DNA from: Henricia sp. BOLD:AAB3569
Lineage: Eukaryota > Echinodermata > Asteroidea > Spinulosida > Echinasteridae
Length of the DNA stretch: 64,000 nucleotides
NCBI GenBank assembly: GCA_037783545.1
Contig: JBBELK010000560.1
Coordinates: 124,001 to 188,000, forward strand
Direction: 5' to 3'
Shown here: positions 33,900 through 43,339 of the stretch, piece after piece
Position numbering within the stretch: the first letter of the stretch is position 1
Layout: each line of letters starts with the position of its first letter
Position numbers and translations under genes: made by a program
Notes under the pieces: generated by a model
Databases searched by the model: none
Told to the model about the DNA's origin: nothing
The model's input: only the letters and a program-made list of their open reading frames with translations

Positions 33900-35950
33900 C
33901 TAGGCCCGAGACGGTCATTGTGTGTTGGATACCCGACTGCCGCAAGAGGGCGTAATCTCGCAATAGACTCGTTCGTAGTCCTATCACCATATCGTTTTGT
34001 CAAAATGGGAAACTCGTAAAATCTCCCCCCGAAACGGGGGGGGGGGGGGGGTGGGGGTGGGTGTGGGTGGTGGGGGGATGGGGGGATGGGGGGGATTTGT
34101 GCGCATGCGTTAGTTTGTTATGCAGATACGGGTAGATTTTTCTTAACGCACGCGCACTTAAGAGCAAATAGCCTGGTACATGCACCCTACGTTCAGCGCT
34201 TATCATGTTGATTTGAAAATTTCTTGTTGTTTTGTAGGCGCCGTGGTTGATTTAACCGGTAATGGTACGCGTTGTTGATTTCGCCAGGTGGCTCGCGCGG
34301 TTAATTTTTGCAAGGGTAGGCGAAGACTCTTTGCAACGGACGGGTGGCGAAGCAATATAACCTGGCCGACGTTGGCGGTTAGGCTTCGGTCGGTCTGAAA
34401 AATACCCCTGTAAAAAATACTTAAGGAAAAATCCATCTAGCCTGGACCGCACGAGTTTTGAATTTTGCATAGAGTATAAAGCCCGACTAAAAACAAAAAA
34501 ATTATTTCATAAAAATAAAGAGCCCAACGAAAAAAAATACCATAGTTTATCAGTTGAGACTTCGTACACTAAGTCAATGGCCATGGTAGCGACTTGGAAC
34601 AGAAATTAAACATTTCTATCTTGAGTTAAAACCATTTTCACACAACAGACAAGTTGCAACAGCTATCAAAGATACTTTTGTTGCAAAAATTCATCAAGCA
34701 GTTCCTGTTTTATGCTTGTTAAAATGTGCCAAATTTACGTGCGGAATCATCAATAAAAAAAAATAGACAGCGACTTCATAAATTGTGATGTGATTTTGGT
34801 GATATTTTGGGGCGGAAAATCTCACCACTGCATAGGTGGATTTGCGTGGTATTTGGCACAAAGTACAAAGAAAACCAGCCCCAATAGGCCTGTACCAAAA
34901 ATAAATCAGCCTGGCAGATTAAATGACAGAAACTAAAGTGCAATTTCACGCAGCAGTCTATCAAGCTTGCAAACTTCGGTTACGGATTTGACCAAGTTGA
35001 AGTAATAGTGTCGCGACTGCACGACTGATGGTGTCACGGATTTCAAAGCCCCTAGCATAGGCCTAAGGATTTATCTTATGACAGTGCTATTGCTGGTTTT
35101 AAGTTGACATTTTGAAAACCCACTGGGAGGGAAGGGGAATTTATGTCACGAAAAAATTTTTTCTCTCTTGTCGATCCTATGTTTTTGTGCCCGCACGCGG
35201 CGAGTCACCCGGTGTGCAGTATTTGCTTTTTGCGAGTTCCTTTCTTCCATATTTCGTTAAGCATGGAGCTATTTATAGCTCCATGGTGTGAGCGATTTTC
35301 TCTGTTATGGGATGGTAAAATGAAATGTGTATCTGTCAAATATTCCAGATAATTTCCGAAGATTTCTGAGCCATCGAGATTTAGGCCAATAAACTGTTCA
35401 ACACACGATCAAGCTACGGCAACAAGCACTGTTCTAATTTCACCCGGTTTTTAGTTTCATTCCAAAAAAATGTACAGCTTGAAAGATTATTTTTCCGAAC
35501 CGGCGGGTTTTAAACTGGCAAATAGGTTCAACTGTGGCCTCGATTATCTGTGGAACAGTACCTATCATTTGCAATGTCCTATACAATTGTATTTCCAACA
35601 AAATCTCTAAATTGCCGTGTCGAAATCGTAAGGTTTGCCGAGGGCATTACGATCCATACTGTTACGGTGCAAAAAATTCCACACCGCAACAAGAATACGA
35701 AAATATGAAAATATGAAAACGCACCAAAAACAAGAGACAATAAGTCAAACAAGCTCACTCTGATGTAACAAGAAAGAAATTATATAATTTGTGTACTGAT
35801 CTCAACAATCAAAACCAAATGCACAGTGATTAAGTTTGCACAATTTCAAAAATGAGCACTTTAGATCTTACAATATAAACTTTAGATCTTATAACAATAT
35901 AAACAAAAGATCTTACGGACTTTAAAGCAGGACTTGACAACACCACGAAT
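33900..35950. other. No gene recognised; contains a G-tract
   Basis: A run of mostly G lies at about 34,035-34,105. The rest is AT-rich with no exon pattern that I trust. A palindrome ATGGAGCTATTTATAGCTCCAT is at about 35,262-35,283. Confidence 0.5.
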
Positions 35951-35957
35951 TTTCTGG

Positions 35958-36073
35958 AGTAGTATAGAAAACGGGTTATTGGACACAAACTCAAAAATAT
36001 TTTTGAGTTTGTGTCCAATGCCCCATTTTCTTTTTAATTTTTATTTTCGCCATTTAAAGTGCCAAGAAAAATG
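35958..36073 (+). repeat. Left terminal inverted repeat with a 42-bp palindrome
   Basis: Matches the complement of 43,217-43,332 with few differences. Positions 35,978-36,019 form a perfect 42-bp palindrome (arms ATTGGACACAAACTCAAAAA and complement). Such terminal hairpins may serve as replication or resolution signals; this role is inference. Confidence 0.85.
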
Positions 36074-36121
36074 AGATATTTTTTTAAAATTTATCATAAG
36101 GTTATGTTTTATATATATAAA

Positions 36122-37535
36122 ATGGAGAGTGGACACAAGCCAACTGGATATTCTGGATGGAACAAAAAACGACTCACCAAGTTTATTAGCGACGAAAATC
36201 TACCGGGCGTTATTGGCGTCGGTGAGAAAATTGGTACGAGAAGACAACTAATAAAAACGGTCAAGCGATATGCGGATGAGTTCAAAAATATTAGAGGTCA
36301 AACTAAACAGAGTCTGCTATCGCTAATCGGCAAGTATAACATAAATAAGGTTGAAGCCACGGGTAAAAATAACAAGTATACAAAGGATGATTATTTAGAG
36401 TTGATAAGAAATTATTGGCGGCCTATATACAGCGGGGTCACAAAGCCAATAGATTTTAGGGGAATAGTGCCTCAACGCTTTGCCAACGTAATTCAAAATT
36501 ACGAAATAAAAATTGGCCGCGAGAATTTAGATTACGTCAATTTCTTTAAATACAACAGAAATACAATTTTCGGTAAAATGCTTGAAATTATACGGACCAA
36601 ACCAAATAACAATTTTCTGTTGGGATTACGTGTAACTCTTAAAAAATTAAACGCGCAGGGGGAAATTAAAGAAAAATAAATCACATTCCGCACGAGCAAT
36701 GAACTCGTTTTAAACAACAGCGACATTGGCAAGGCGTTAAATAGTACTATAGAAGAATTTTAGACGGAAAAGAGCGGGTGGTCTGTGTTTAAGCTAAACA
36801 CGCTGTACATAAACTTTACGGAGTACAAACCTATTAGAGGAAGCTCTTGCATTAAATTGCCGGATTACATAAAATATAAAAAGGCCGTGGTCAACGTTAA
36901 AAACGATGACGATAAATGTATAAGATGGGCATTAAGAGCCGCACTTAAAAAGACAAGTTTTTAGATGACGTTACTAAGAAATTAAAGCGTAGAGTTAATC
37001 GTGATCGTATAACAATTTATAAAGAAGAAGACGGGTTAAATTTTAAAGGCATAACTTTTCCAACCCCAATAAGTCAAATCTCTAAGATTGAAAAACAAAA
37101 CGACATGAATATTAACGTGTTTGGTTACGACGAAAAGAATGGAATATACCCCCTCTACATTACGGCAAGCGTGTCGGGTGAAGTAATTAACCTGATGTTA
37201 TATTCGGAGGATGATAACAACCACTACTGGTGGATCACAAATATAAACAAATTATTTTTTAGCGAGAACAAGGAAAAGAAATACGTTTGCGTCCGATGTC
37301 TGCGGCATTTTGGCAGTCAAATGATATTAAACAAACACAAAATTGATTGCTTCGGCGTTAAACAAAAGGCTAGCAGAATAGTCATGCCATCTACGGAATT
37401 GGATAGATACAATAGTAGGCGAGACGTTATACAATTTAAAAACACTCGGCATAAAATGCCAACTCCGTTTGTAATTTACGCAGACTTTGAATCTCTCATC
37501 GTGCCCCACAAGGAAAAGCGGGCAACGCTACCATT
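36122..37535 (+). pseudogene. Family B DNA polymerase of a Maverick-like element, N-terminal remnant
   Basis: The frame opens at ATG 36,122 (a GTG/ATG further up lies in the terminal repeat). One frame runs through two in-frame stops (TAA 36,677; TAG 36,761) to a third near 36,963, then shifts by one into 37,105-37,535. Family landmarks: RGSSCIKLPDYI and a KKAVVNVKNDDDKC stretch (about 36,835-36,922), INVFGYDEKNGIYPL (37,108 on), a C2H2-type finger CVRCLRHFG...HKIDC (about 37,290-37,350) and the exonuclease I motif FVIYADFESL (37,468-37,497). The polymerase domain itself is missing, replaced at about 37,535 by unrelated DNA. It would copy the element by protein priming, as in adenovirus-type polymerases; now dead. 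Confidence 0.8.
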
Positions 37536-37539
37536 AAAA

Positions 37540-38410
37540 CTACTGTTTTCTTCATGGATTGTATTTTGGGAAGATATTTTATATGATTGTTATAGTTAAA
37601 ACAAAATCAATTGTTTTCTGGAAAAAAATTGTCACGCTCTTTTGAACAAAGGAGTTTTCCTTAAAATGAGTGTATAAAATGCAATTTTTCAAAACGCATT
37701 TTAGGTAAAATGGAGTTTGCTCAATAAATGTATAGAACTGTTTGCCTGCTAAATGTACTGATAATCTTTATTATTTCTGTCAGGTAGTCCTGTGTCCCAG
37801 ACCTACCCAGTATGAAGGTAAGCATGTGTTCCTGGCTCAACAAGCAAGGCTTTATACATGTACCAGCAATGACAAGTGTCCTGTGCAGCCTAGTTGCACC
37901 ATCATTGGCTGTGGAACACATGCTTATTTTCTCACCATTTTTCGGCTCAAAGGTTTTACCCAACACTCCTGAATGACCCGGAATGGCAGGTAAAAAAGTC
38001 CTGACCCAACATTCCGGGTCATTCTGACCCGGGAATGGTCGTGTCAAATATAATCCGGAATTCCGGGTCAAAGAGGTTTGACCCAACATTCCGGGTCAAA
38101 AAGCTTGACCCAACATTCCGGGTCATTTTGACCCGGAGGTGGTCGTGTCAAATCGAACCCGGAATTCCGGGTCAAACAGGTTTGACCCAACATTCCGGGT
38201 CAAAAAGCTTGACCCAACATTCCGGGTCATTTTGACCCGGAAGTGGTCGTGTCAAATCGAACCCGGAATTCCGGGTCAAACAGGTTTGACCCAACATTCC
38301 GGGTCAAAATGGCCCGACCCAACATTCCGGGTCATTCTGACCCAGAAGTGGTCGTGTCCATTAGAACCCGGATTCCGGGTCAAATTTGACCCATTCCGGG
38401 TCAAATTTAA
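37540..38410. repeat. Foreign insert with a 104-bp minisatellite, replacing most of the polymerase gene
   Basis: 37,540-37,950 is unrelated DNA. About 37,950-38,410 is a minisatellite of TTCCGGGTCA words; the marker TGGTCGTGTCAAAT recurs at 38,036 and 38,140 and again near 38,244, giving a 104-bp period, about four copies. Coding text of the element stops before and resumes after it, so insertion came with a deletion of the element. A 34-bp stretch at 37,782-37,815 has splice-like borders but does not fit the host gene's phase. Confidence 0.8.
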
Positions 38411-38414
38411 CCGG

Positions 38415-38609
38415 ATGTTTTTAGAGTATAAAGATAACGCGAGCCTAGGGGTTAAAGCGTTAGCCGCATTACCGGCGATATTAGGGAGCGTAGCCAGTTG
38501 CTTATTTAATCTACTAAGCAGGTTTACGGGGCTATTGGCCCAAAACGTATGGGCTATGATTAGCGGAGTTGCTCTGTTGATATTTGTTTACGTGCAAAAG
38601 AGAATTTAA
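38415..38609 (+). CDS. Small hydrophobic protein, or the C-terminal tail of a deleted gene (64 aa)
   Basis: The first ATG after the minisatellite opens a 64-codon frame beginning MFLEYKDNASLGVK. Two hydrophobic stretches (about residues 14-37 and 45-60) suggest membrane segments, and it ends YVQKRI. The stop at 38,607 lies 13 bp before the 82-bp palindrome, facing the minus-strand gene. Upstream DNA is deleted, so this may be the tail of a longer protein. Function unknown; membrane-active small proteins are common in such elements, which is inference only. Confidence 0.5.
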   Translation: MFLEYKDNASLGVKALAALPAILGSVASCLFNLLSRFTGLLAQNVWAMISGVALLIFVYVQKRI

Positions 38610-38621
38610 AAACTTGGCGTT

Positions 38622-38703
38622 AAAACGTAAAATGACGTGGAAATGGAGCAACTCGGCTAAGCGCTTAGCCGAGTTGCTCCATTTCCACGTCATTTTACGT
38701 TTT
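38622..38703. terminator. Perfect 82-bp palindrome between convergent genes
   Basis: Arms of 41 bp with no spacer, centred between 38,662 and 38,663 (GGCTAAGC|GCTTAGCC). It begins 13 bp after the stop of the plus-strand ORF and ends on the stop codon of the minus-strand ORF (38,702-38,704). Position and symmetry suggest a shared 3'-end signal for both transcripts, similar to the intergenic hairpins that mark mRNA ends in mimivirus. The perfection in an otherwise mutated element is notable. Confidence 0.8.
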
Positions 38704-39987
38704 AGTAGACCACTTTATAAATCAAATAACCCATTCCAGCAATAGCTAAAAATCCTACGATGAGTGAAGTCTTTTCTTCTTCGTGATCTCCAGAAGTGAC
38801 TAATTCATCGAATTCTTGTTGAGTAATTTTTGGTTCTTGTTGGGGTATATTAGATTCTTGCACAGGTTGTTTTTTTAGCCTCAAAATAGGTATTACGATT
38901 TATTTGTTCTACGCTCAGTTGAGGTTTAATTTGAAGTTGAAGTTGAGATACAGCAGCGGCCTGAATTTTCGCTAGCCCGTCGTTAAATTGTCCATCGTAT
39001 CCTACGTTCATATTTTCAGTAGCAATTACGATTTCGTTGTTGTATCCGTCGTGAATGCCTACCCTGAGACGCAGATCTTGATATCTGTCGATAGAGTCTT
39101 GTATATTTGGAGGAGCGTTAATCGAGTCCTCGACAATAACTAAAAACTGATCCTGGGCGTCTGAATCCGGTACCCGGCGACGTTATGTTAGTCTTGGCTT
39201 GAGCTTGCGCACCTAGTATGGCGTAAGCGTAAGTTCTAATTGACTCGTTTATACTAGGTATTCCTCGGTCAGTAAATGGTTTATTAGACTTTTCCGGTAT
39301 AAAACTTTGCCACGCGTAATTTACCGCGTCTGTCTGCCTAATATAATCTACCGGAAAATTAGTGACGTAGCCGTCCTGAAAGTATCTATTTTCTACAAAA
39401 CTGAACGTGTGCCGGTCGGTACCGCTCCAAAATTTGCCAGTAGCATCTGGATGCGTTTGGTGAACGCTAAACAACTCGTTGTTGTGCTTTATGACAACTT
39501 CTTTACCCTTGTAATACGGTATGCCCATTCCGCTAGACGGAGTTTCTACTTTCTGAATCCACTTTGACGCGTTATTTTTGTCTATGCCAAAGTCTTTACA
39601 CACGTCCGTATAAGCCCCTCTATCAATGTTGTTATTAAACTTGTTAAACATTATGTCGTTTGGAATTGGACCTTTTAACTCGTACGATATCCTTCGCGTC
39701 GTGAAATATACGTGAAAATTAAATATACTAGCAATCATTCCGTCTTTATGTTTTAATAAATCGTTTCCTACTCCGCAAGCGGTAGTAGCGCAGTAAACTG
39801 CAAAATTTATTTAATTTTGGTAAAACGTAAGCGGGTGATGTAAAAAACGGTTAAAGTCAACGATGTGTTTTATATCCGGTAATTTATATTGATTGAATAT
39901 TTGAGGTAGATGTGCGGTAAAACGTTCTCTAGTCTGTGATTCAACTACTACGTTCAAATTTAATATTGATAAAGGTGACAAATTCAT
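38702..39987 (-). pseudogene. Large minus-strand virion-type gene with C-terminal membrane anchor, frameshifted
   Basis: Reads on the minus strand from ATG 39,987 (MNLSPLSILNLNVVVESQ) to a stop at 38,702, about 425 codons if breaks are ignored. Breaks: a stop/frame change near 39,810, a frame change near 39,165 and a one-base slip in an A run near 38,877. The longest intact part (39,118-39,738) begins MIASIFNFHVYFTT. The part after 39,165 contains QLQLQIKPQLSVEQIN, then a Gln/Pro/Glu-rich region and a final hydrophobic anchor (TSLIVGFLAIAGMGYLIYKV). The 5' end is 33 bp from the divergent gene. I do not recognise the family; a structural or membrane-associated virion role is a guess from context. 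Confidence 0.65.
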
Positions 39988-40020
39988 TTAATTTATAATT
40001 GTATTACATTATTATAAATA
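39988..40020. promoter_or_regulatory. 33-bp AT-only-like divergent promoter region
   Basis: Only 33 bp, nearly all A/T, separate the start codons of the minus-strand gene and the first triplicated gene. Similar short AT-rich spacers (20-35 bp, for example ACATTATTAATAAA before 40,776 and TTAGTTAAATTAAA before 42,258) precede the other genes, as in compact DNA virus genomes. Promoter function is inferred. Confidence 0.5.
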
Positions 40021-40753
40021 ATGAAACACACTTTTCTTGTCGAGACTAAAAATCACGCCTTCCAATTAAACCCGCCGATTGACAATAGTTTTGGTTCTCT
40101 ACGTAAACAATTTAGGCTTTTGGGCGTTAGCATGTTGTATACAATGTTTTATCATATTGAAGAACAATTTGTTATTAGATGGGAAAAATACGGTGACCAA
40201 GACCTTAGTCATATAACATTTAATCCTGGCTATTATTCCTTGCAAAGTTTAATTGATGTGTTTACCTCTTACAATCTAGAATGGCTAAGGTTTACTATTT
40301 AAAAAAAATGGTGATTTAAAAATAGAAATAGATCCTGGATACCTGATAATTTTTTAGTGAACTTAACCGTTTACTTGAGTATGGATTGTTTCCAAATGAC
40401 CGTGATACCAGTGGTTCTATTTTTTCTGTACATTTACGCACTAGATGGAGCAAGACTATAACGCCACTGATTGGTAAAAATCCCAATGCCATTAACATTT
40501 ATTGTAATCAGATTAATACCCAAAAAACTTTCATAACGGCAGTTCCAGCAATTTGTTAGGTTTTATACCAACGTCTTTATCGTTCAAACAAGATTATGCT
40601 GGAGAAATCACAAAAAGCTTTACAGACAATACCGGGATTGCTTTGAAAAACGGTGTAATCGACGAGTTGACTTTTGAATTAAGAGACTATAATGATGAAG
40701 AACTCATGATCGATGATATAAAATTGATATTGTGCGTCGATATTAGTAATTAA
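40021..40753 (+). pseudogene. Triplicated structural-type protein, copy 1, frameshifted
   Basis: About 240 codons. ATG 40,021 opens MKHTFLVETKNHAFQLN, followed by PPIDNS, a middle part with ITFNPGYYSLQSLIDVF, then frame breaks near 40,302-40,390 (A run and stops) and near 40,530. Later blocks include NAINIYCNQINTQK, a NLLGFIPT block and ILCVDISN at the end. The layout (N-terminal beta-rich start, a 'P-G-Y' strand followed by a helix, 'IYC-QI', 'LLG-IP') fits a family I have seen among hypothetical proteins of invertebrate Maverick-like elements, possibly a minor capsid or penton-type protein. That assignment is inference. Confidence 0.65.
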
Positions 40754-40775
40754 AAACGTTTACATTATTAATAAA

Positions 40776-41506
40776 ATGAAACACACCTTTCTCATCACGA
40801 GTAAAAATCAAACTTTTCAATTAAGCTCTCCGATCGATAATAGTTGTGCTATTAGATGTAAAAACATTAAGCTATTGAGTGCCAGCGTGCGCGTTATGAT
40901 ATTTTTCAATATTAAAAAAATACACGTCGGTTGATTGGGGGACTTGGGCCGCCGGCCGTGATGGGCAAAAAAATATTTCCACTAGTATAAGACCAATTCT
41001 AATACCTCCTAGCTATTATACCATTCACAGTTTTGTTAATTTGTTTAACTCTTACAATTTTGGATGGCTAAAGTTTGATATATTAGATAAAGGTTATATA
41101 AAAATACAGATAGAGCGTTTGCGTTTTATAGATTTCACTAAAATTGCTAACTTAGTTGGATTAACGGATGAAACCGTTTTATTTTCACCCGACAGTACAA
41201 GGTCCGTAACCGTAAAACCGTCAATCGGCGAAAGCCCCGGCGCCGTAAATGTTTATTGTAAACAAATTAATACGCAAAACAACTTTTTTTAACGGAGAAA
41301 ATAGCACTCTGTTGGGAGTGGTACCGGCAACTTTTTTACACACACACGACTACGGTCAAGCCGTCGCCAATAATTACACAGTAAATGATGGAATTCCTTT
41401 GATAAATGGAGTAATTAACGAGATTGAGTTTGAGATAAAAGATTGCAGAGGTTGCGAGATGTCGACCGATAAAATAGACTTGGTTTTATGCGTTGATGTA
41501 CAATAA
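40776..41506 (+). pseudogene. Triplicated structural-type protein, copy 2, frameshifted
   Basis: Starts ATG 40,776 with MKHTFLITSKNQTFQLSS, 22 bp after the end of copy 1. It carries PIDNS, LLSASVRVM, then breaks near 40,915 in an A run and a TGA. The middle resumes at 41,041 (MFNSYNFGWLKFDI) and the end at about 41,290 (frame change in a T run) with NSTLLGVVPATFL, INGVINEIEFEIKDC and LVLCVDVQ. Same order of blocks as copies 1 and 3. All breaks are small indels in homopolymers or single stops, the pattern of neutral decay. Confidence 0.65.
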
Positions 41507-41544
41507 AAAGTTAGATAATTAAAATAGTAATTGCCATCGATAAA

Positions 41545-42235
41545 ATAAATCACACCTTTGTAATAAAAAAAATCAGACGTAACATTTCAGTTGCATAGTC
41601 CCATAGACAACTCTGACGGTATCAAAAAGATCAAGTTGTTGAGCGCTAGCATGCCCTTGAGATTTTTTAACGTCAGAGATAGAACTAACGTCCAATGGGC
41701 CGACGTAGGAAGTAGTTCAAAGCGATATAACGTTATGGAGCACCATATGAACCCCGGCATATACGACGTTAGTGAGATAATTAGAGAACTTAATTACCAA
41801 GAAATAGAAGGGTTACAGTTTTCGTGGTATCCAAGCGGCCATAAATTATATACCTCCGTAAGCCCACAACGCGCTATTAGATTAAATAAACTTGGAGAGA
41901 TATTAGGACTGTCTAGAGGCTGAATAACTTACGGTCAACACATCAGCTACCCGGTAAGGGATACGATAGGGGCAATAATGATCTATTGCAAACAAATTTC
42001 TATGAACGAAAACTTTTACAACGGAAAACCGAGCACGATTTTGGGTAGCATACCTCTGAGCGGAGTCGATCGCAATTATTATAACCAAGTAGCGGCAAAG
42101 GAATATACGACAAAACCCGGCGTTAATTTAAATAACGGTATAATTAACGAGTTTAAATTTCAGGTAAAAGATTGTAACGAATGCCTGATCGCAGACGAAC
42201 ACTTAAAACTGATTTTAAATATTGAAATTATTTAA
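41545..42235 (+). pseudogene. Triplicated structural-type protein, copy 3, start codon lost
   Basis: The expected start is ATA (41,545) in place of ATG, followed by HTF and a frame break near 41,580. The central part is the best preserved: SPIDNSDGIKKIKLLSASMP, then EHHMNPGIYDVSEIIREL and LNKLGEILGLSRG, stop near 41,921. The rest (41,978-42,235) has MIYCKQISMNENFYNGKPS, ILGSIPLSG, NGIINEFKFQVKDC and LILNIEII. It is separated from copy 2 by about 40 bp. Tandem triplication in one element suggests gene expansion of a surface or capsid component. Confidence 0.65.
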
Positions 42236-42257
42236 TAATAAAGTTAGTTAAATTAAA

Positions 42258-42941
42258 ATGGAAGCGAGATTGTCTGAACCCAGAGATCGAAAAATGTACC
42301 CAGATCTGCGTGTAGAATCACCCGCGGTATTACCGGCTTCACAGATTGACGACGAGGTAATTGTAGACAATACCGCCTACAGGCTATCAAAAATCGACGC
42401 GGTAAAGAAGGAGATTGTTAGAGAGAGAGATAAACGGGCGGGGCTTTATAACAAGTATAAAAAGGTTAACGCGGTATTGACGTGGGGCGAAACATTTGCC
42501 GAAGCCACTTCCGCCGTTAGCGGAGCGGTTGGTATAGCGGCGATCGCCGGTGTCATTTCAGCGCCTTTAGGATTTATATTTGAGGGTATTGCGCTGGGCA
42601 CCGTAGCGTGCGCTCTTGGGCTAAAGTACTTTAGCCGTAAAGTAAAGTCAAAGTCTAAAAAGCACGACGAAATAAGAGTGCTCGCAATGTCTAAACTAAA
42701 CACTATAGAAGATTTAATCAGCCACGCCATAAACGACGGTAAAATTAGTCACGAAGAATTTGCTCTGATTAATAACGAGCTGACCAAATTTCATGAAATG
42801 TCAGACTCGCTAAAGAAGAAATATAGATCCAAAGAAAATAAAAGCGTAGATGAGACCAAGGTTGAAAAACGAGTCGCGGAAAGATTAGCTAAAGAAAAAA
42901 AGGATCTTATAGGAAAACTTTTGAATTCAAATTCACAATAG
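42258..42941 (+). CDS. 227-aa membrane protein of the Maverick-like element (intact)
   Basis: The only long gene of the element without a break. An N-terminal part with YRLSKIDAVKKEIVRERDKR (about residues 38-57) predicts an amphipathic helix, followed by KYKKVNAVLTWG, two hydrophobic segments (about residues 84-103 and 104-122: AVGIAAIAGVISAPLGFIF and GIALGTVACALGL), then a long charged helical tail with KAKKHDE-type text KSKKHDEIRVLAMSKL and a Lys/Glu-rich end. I recall similar proteins with this layout among hypothetical proteins of cnidarian and other invertebrate virus-like elements, without known function. A membrane or virion role is inferred. Confidence 0.75.
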   Translation: MEARLSEPRDRKMYPDLRVESPAVLPASQIDDEVIVDNTAYRLSKIDAVKKEIVRERDKRAGLYNKYKKVNAVLTWGETFAEATSAVSGAVGIAAIAGVISAPLGFIFEGIALGTVACALGLKYFSRKVKSKSKKHDEIRVLAMSKLNTIEDLISHAINDGKISHEEFALINNELTKFHEMSDSLKKKYRSKENKSVDETKVEKRVAERLAKEKKDLIGKLLNSNSQ

Positions 42942-42953
42942 ATGTAAAAAAAG

Positions 42954-42983
42954 AGCGGGTGGGCCGGCGAAGGTCCGCCCGCT
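42954..42983 (+). terminator. Hairpin after the last gene of the element
   Basis: AGCGGGTGGGCC pairs with GGTCCGCCCGCT (12 bp, two G-U pairs) around a GGCGAA loop, 13 bp after the stop of the 227-aa gene. Together with the 82-bp palindrome it suggests hairpins mark transcript ends in this element. Confidence 0.6.
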
Positions 42984-43065
42984 TATGAAGATTTACACGT
43001 TATTTCTAGCGCACCAATTTTGAAAGATTGATTACTTTACTTGGCTCTCTGCGCCGCCATTATTT

Positions 43066-43179
43066 TTAGGCACTCGAACATTGTTTAACTCTCAAACCGA
43101 TTTTCTTAATTTTAAATTGATTTATGTCTTTAGTTTGATGACACCTGACGCAGCACTTTGTTTTTGGTTCATAAATCAT
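43066..43179 (-). CDS. Small Cys-rich ORF near the right end (37 aa)
   Basis: ATG on the minus strand at 43,179 opens MIYEPKTKCCVRCHQTKDIN and ends near 43,066 (KQCSSA). The spacing CxxCHxxK...F...RxKxC resembles the small zinc-binding 'CxxC...CxxC' modules common in viral and endonuclease-linked proteins, though the last Cys pair is incomplete. The frame continues past the stop without a clear family pattern. It may be the start of a truncated gene. Confidence 0.35.
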   Translation of the reverse strand: MIYEPKTKCCVRCHQTKDINQFKIKKIGLRVKQCSSA

Positions 43180-43216
43180 TTTATATATAAAAAAAAGATA
43201 GTCTTATTAAAATTAG

Positions 43217-43332
43217 CATTTTTCTTGGCACTTTAAATGGCGAAAATAAAAATTTAAAAGAAAATGGGGCATTGGACACAAACTCAAAAATATTTTCGAG
43301 TTTGTGTCCAATACCCCGTTTTCTATACTACT
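43217..43332 (-). repeat. Right terminal inverted repeat with palindrome
   Basis: Complement of the left repeat. Its palindrome (43,272-43,313) has one mismatch (C for T). The inner border is CATTTTTCTTGGCACTTTAA. Confidence 0.85.
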
Positions 43333-43339
43333 TCTGGCA

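Larger units (their letters stand above)
35958..43332. mobile_element. Maverick/Polinton-like virus-derived element, complete ends, internally broken
   Basis: 7,375 bp with 116-bp terminal inverted repeats. It starts AGTAGTATAG and ends CTATACTACT, matching the AG...CT termini known for Polintons. TCTGG flanks both sides (35,953-35,957 and 43,333-43,337); if the last T is counted with the flank, the duplication is TTCTGG, 6 bp as in Polintons. Coding regions are tightly packed, unlike the rest of the window: a family B polymerase remnant, a small membrane ORF, a minus-strand gene, three tandem related genes and a 227-aa gene. Integrase, packaging ATPase and protease are not seen, so the element is probably internally deleted (Polintons usually reach 15-20 kb). 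Confidence 0.85.

Noticed and set aside
36059..36121. Start of the polymerase frame at 36,059 or 36,071
   Set aside because: The first is GTG and the second lies in the terminal repeat; ATG 36,122 is the first one outside the repeat.
37782..37815. 34-bp exon-like segment (TTCTGTCAG ... GTAAGC) inside the Maverick-like element
   Set aside because: It lies in foreign DNA within the element and its phase does not fit the neighbouring host exons. Possibly a captured exon, but one short segment is not enough.
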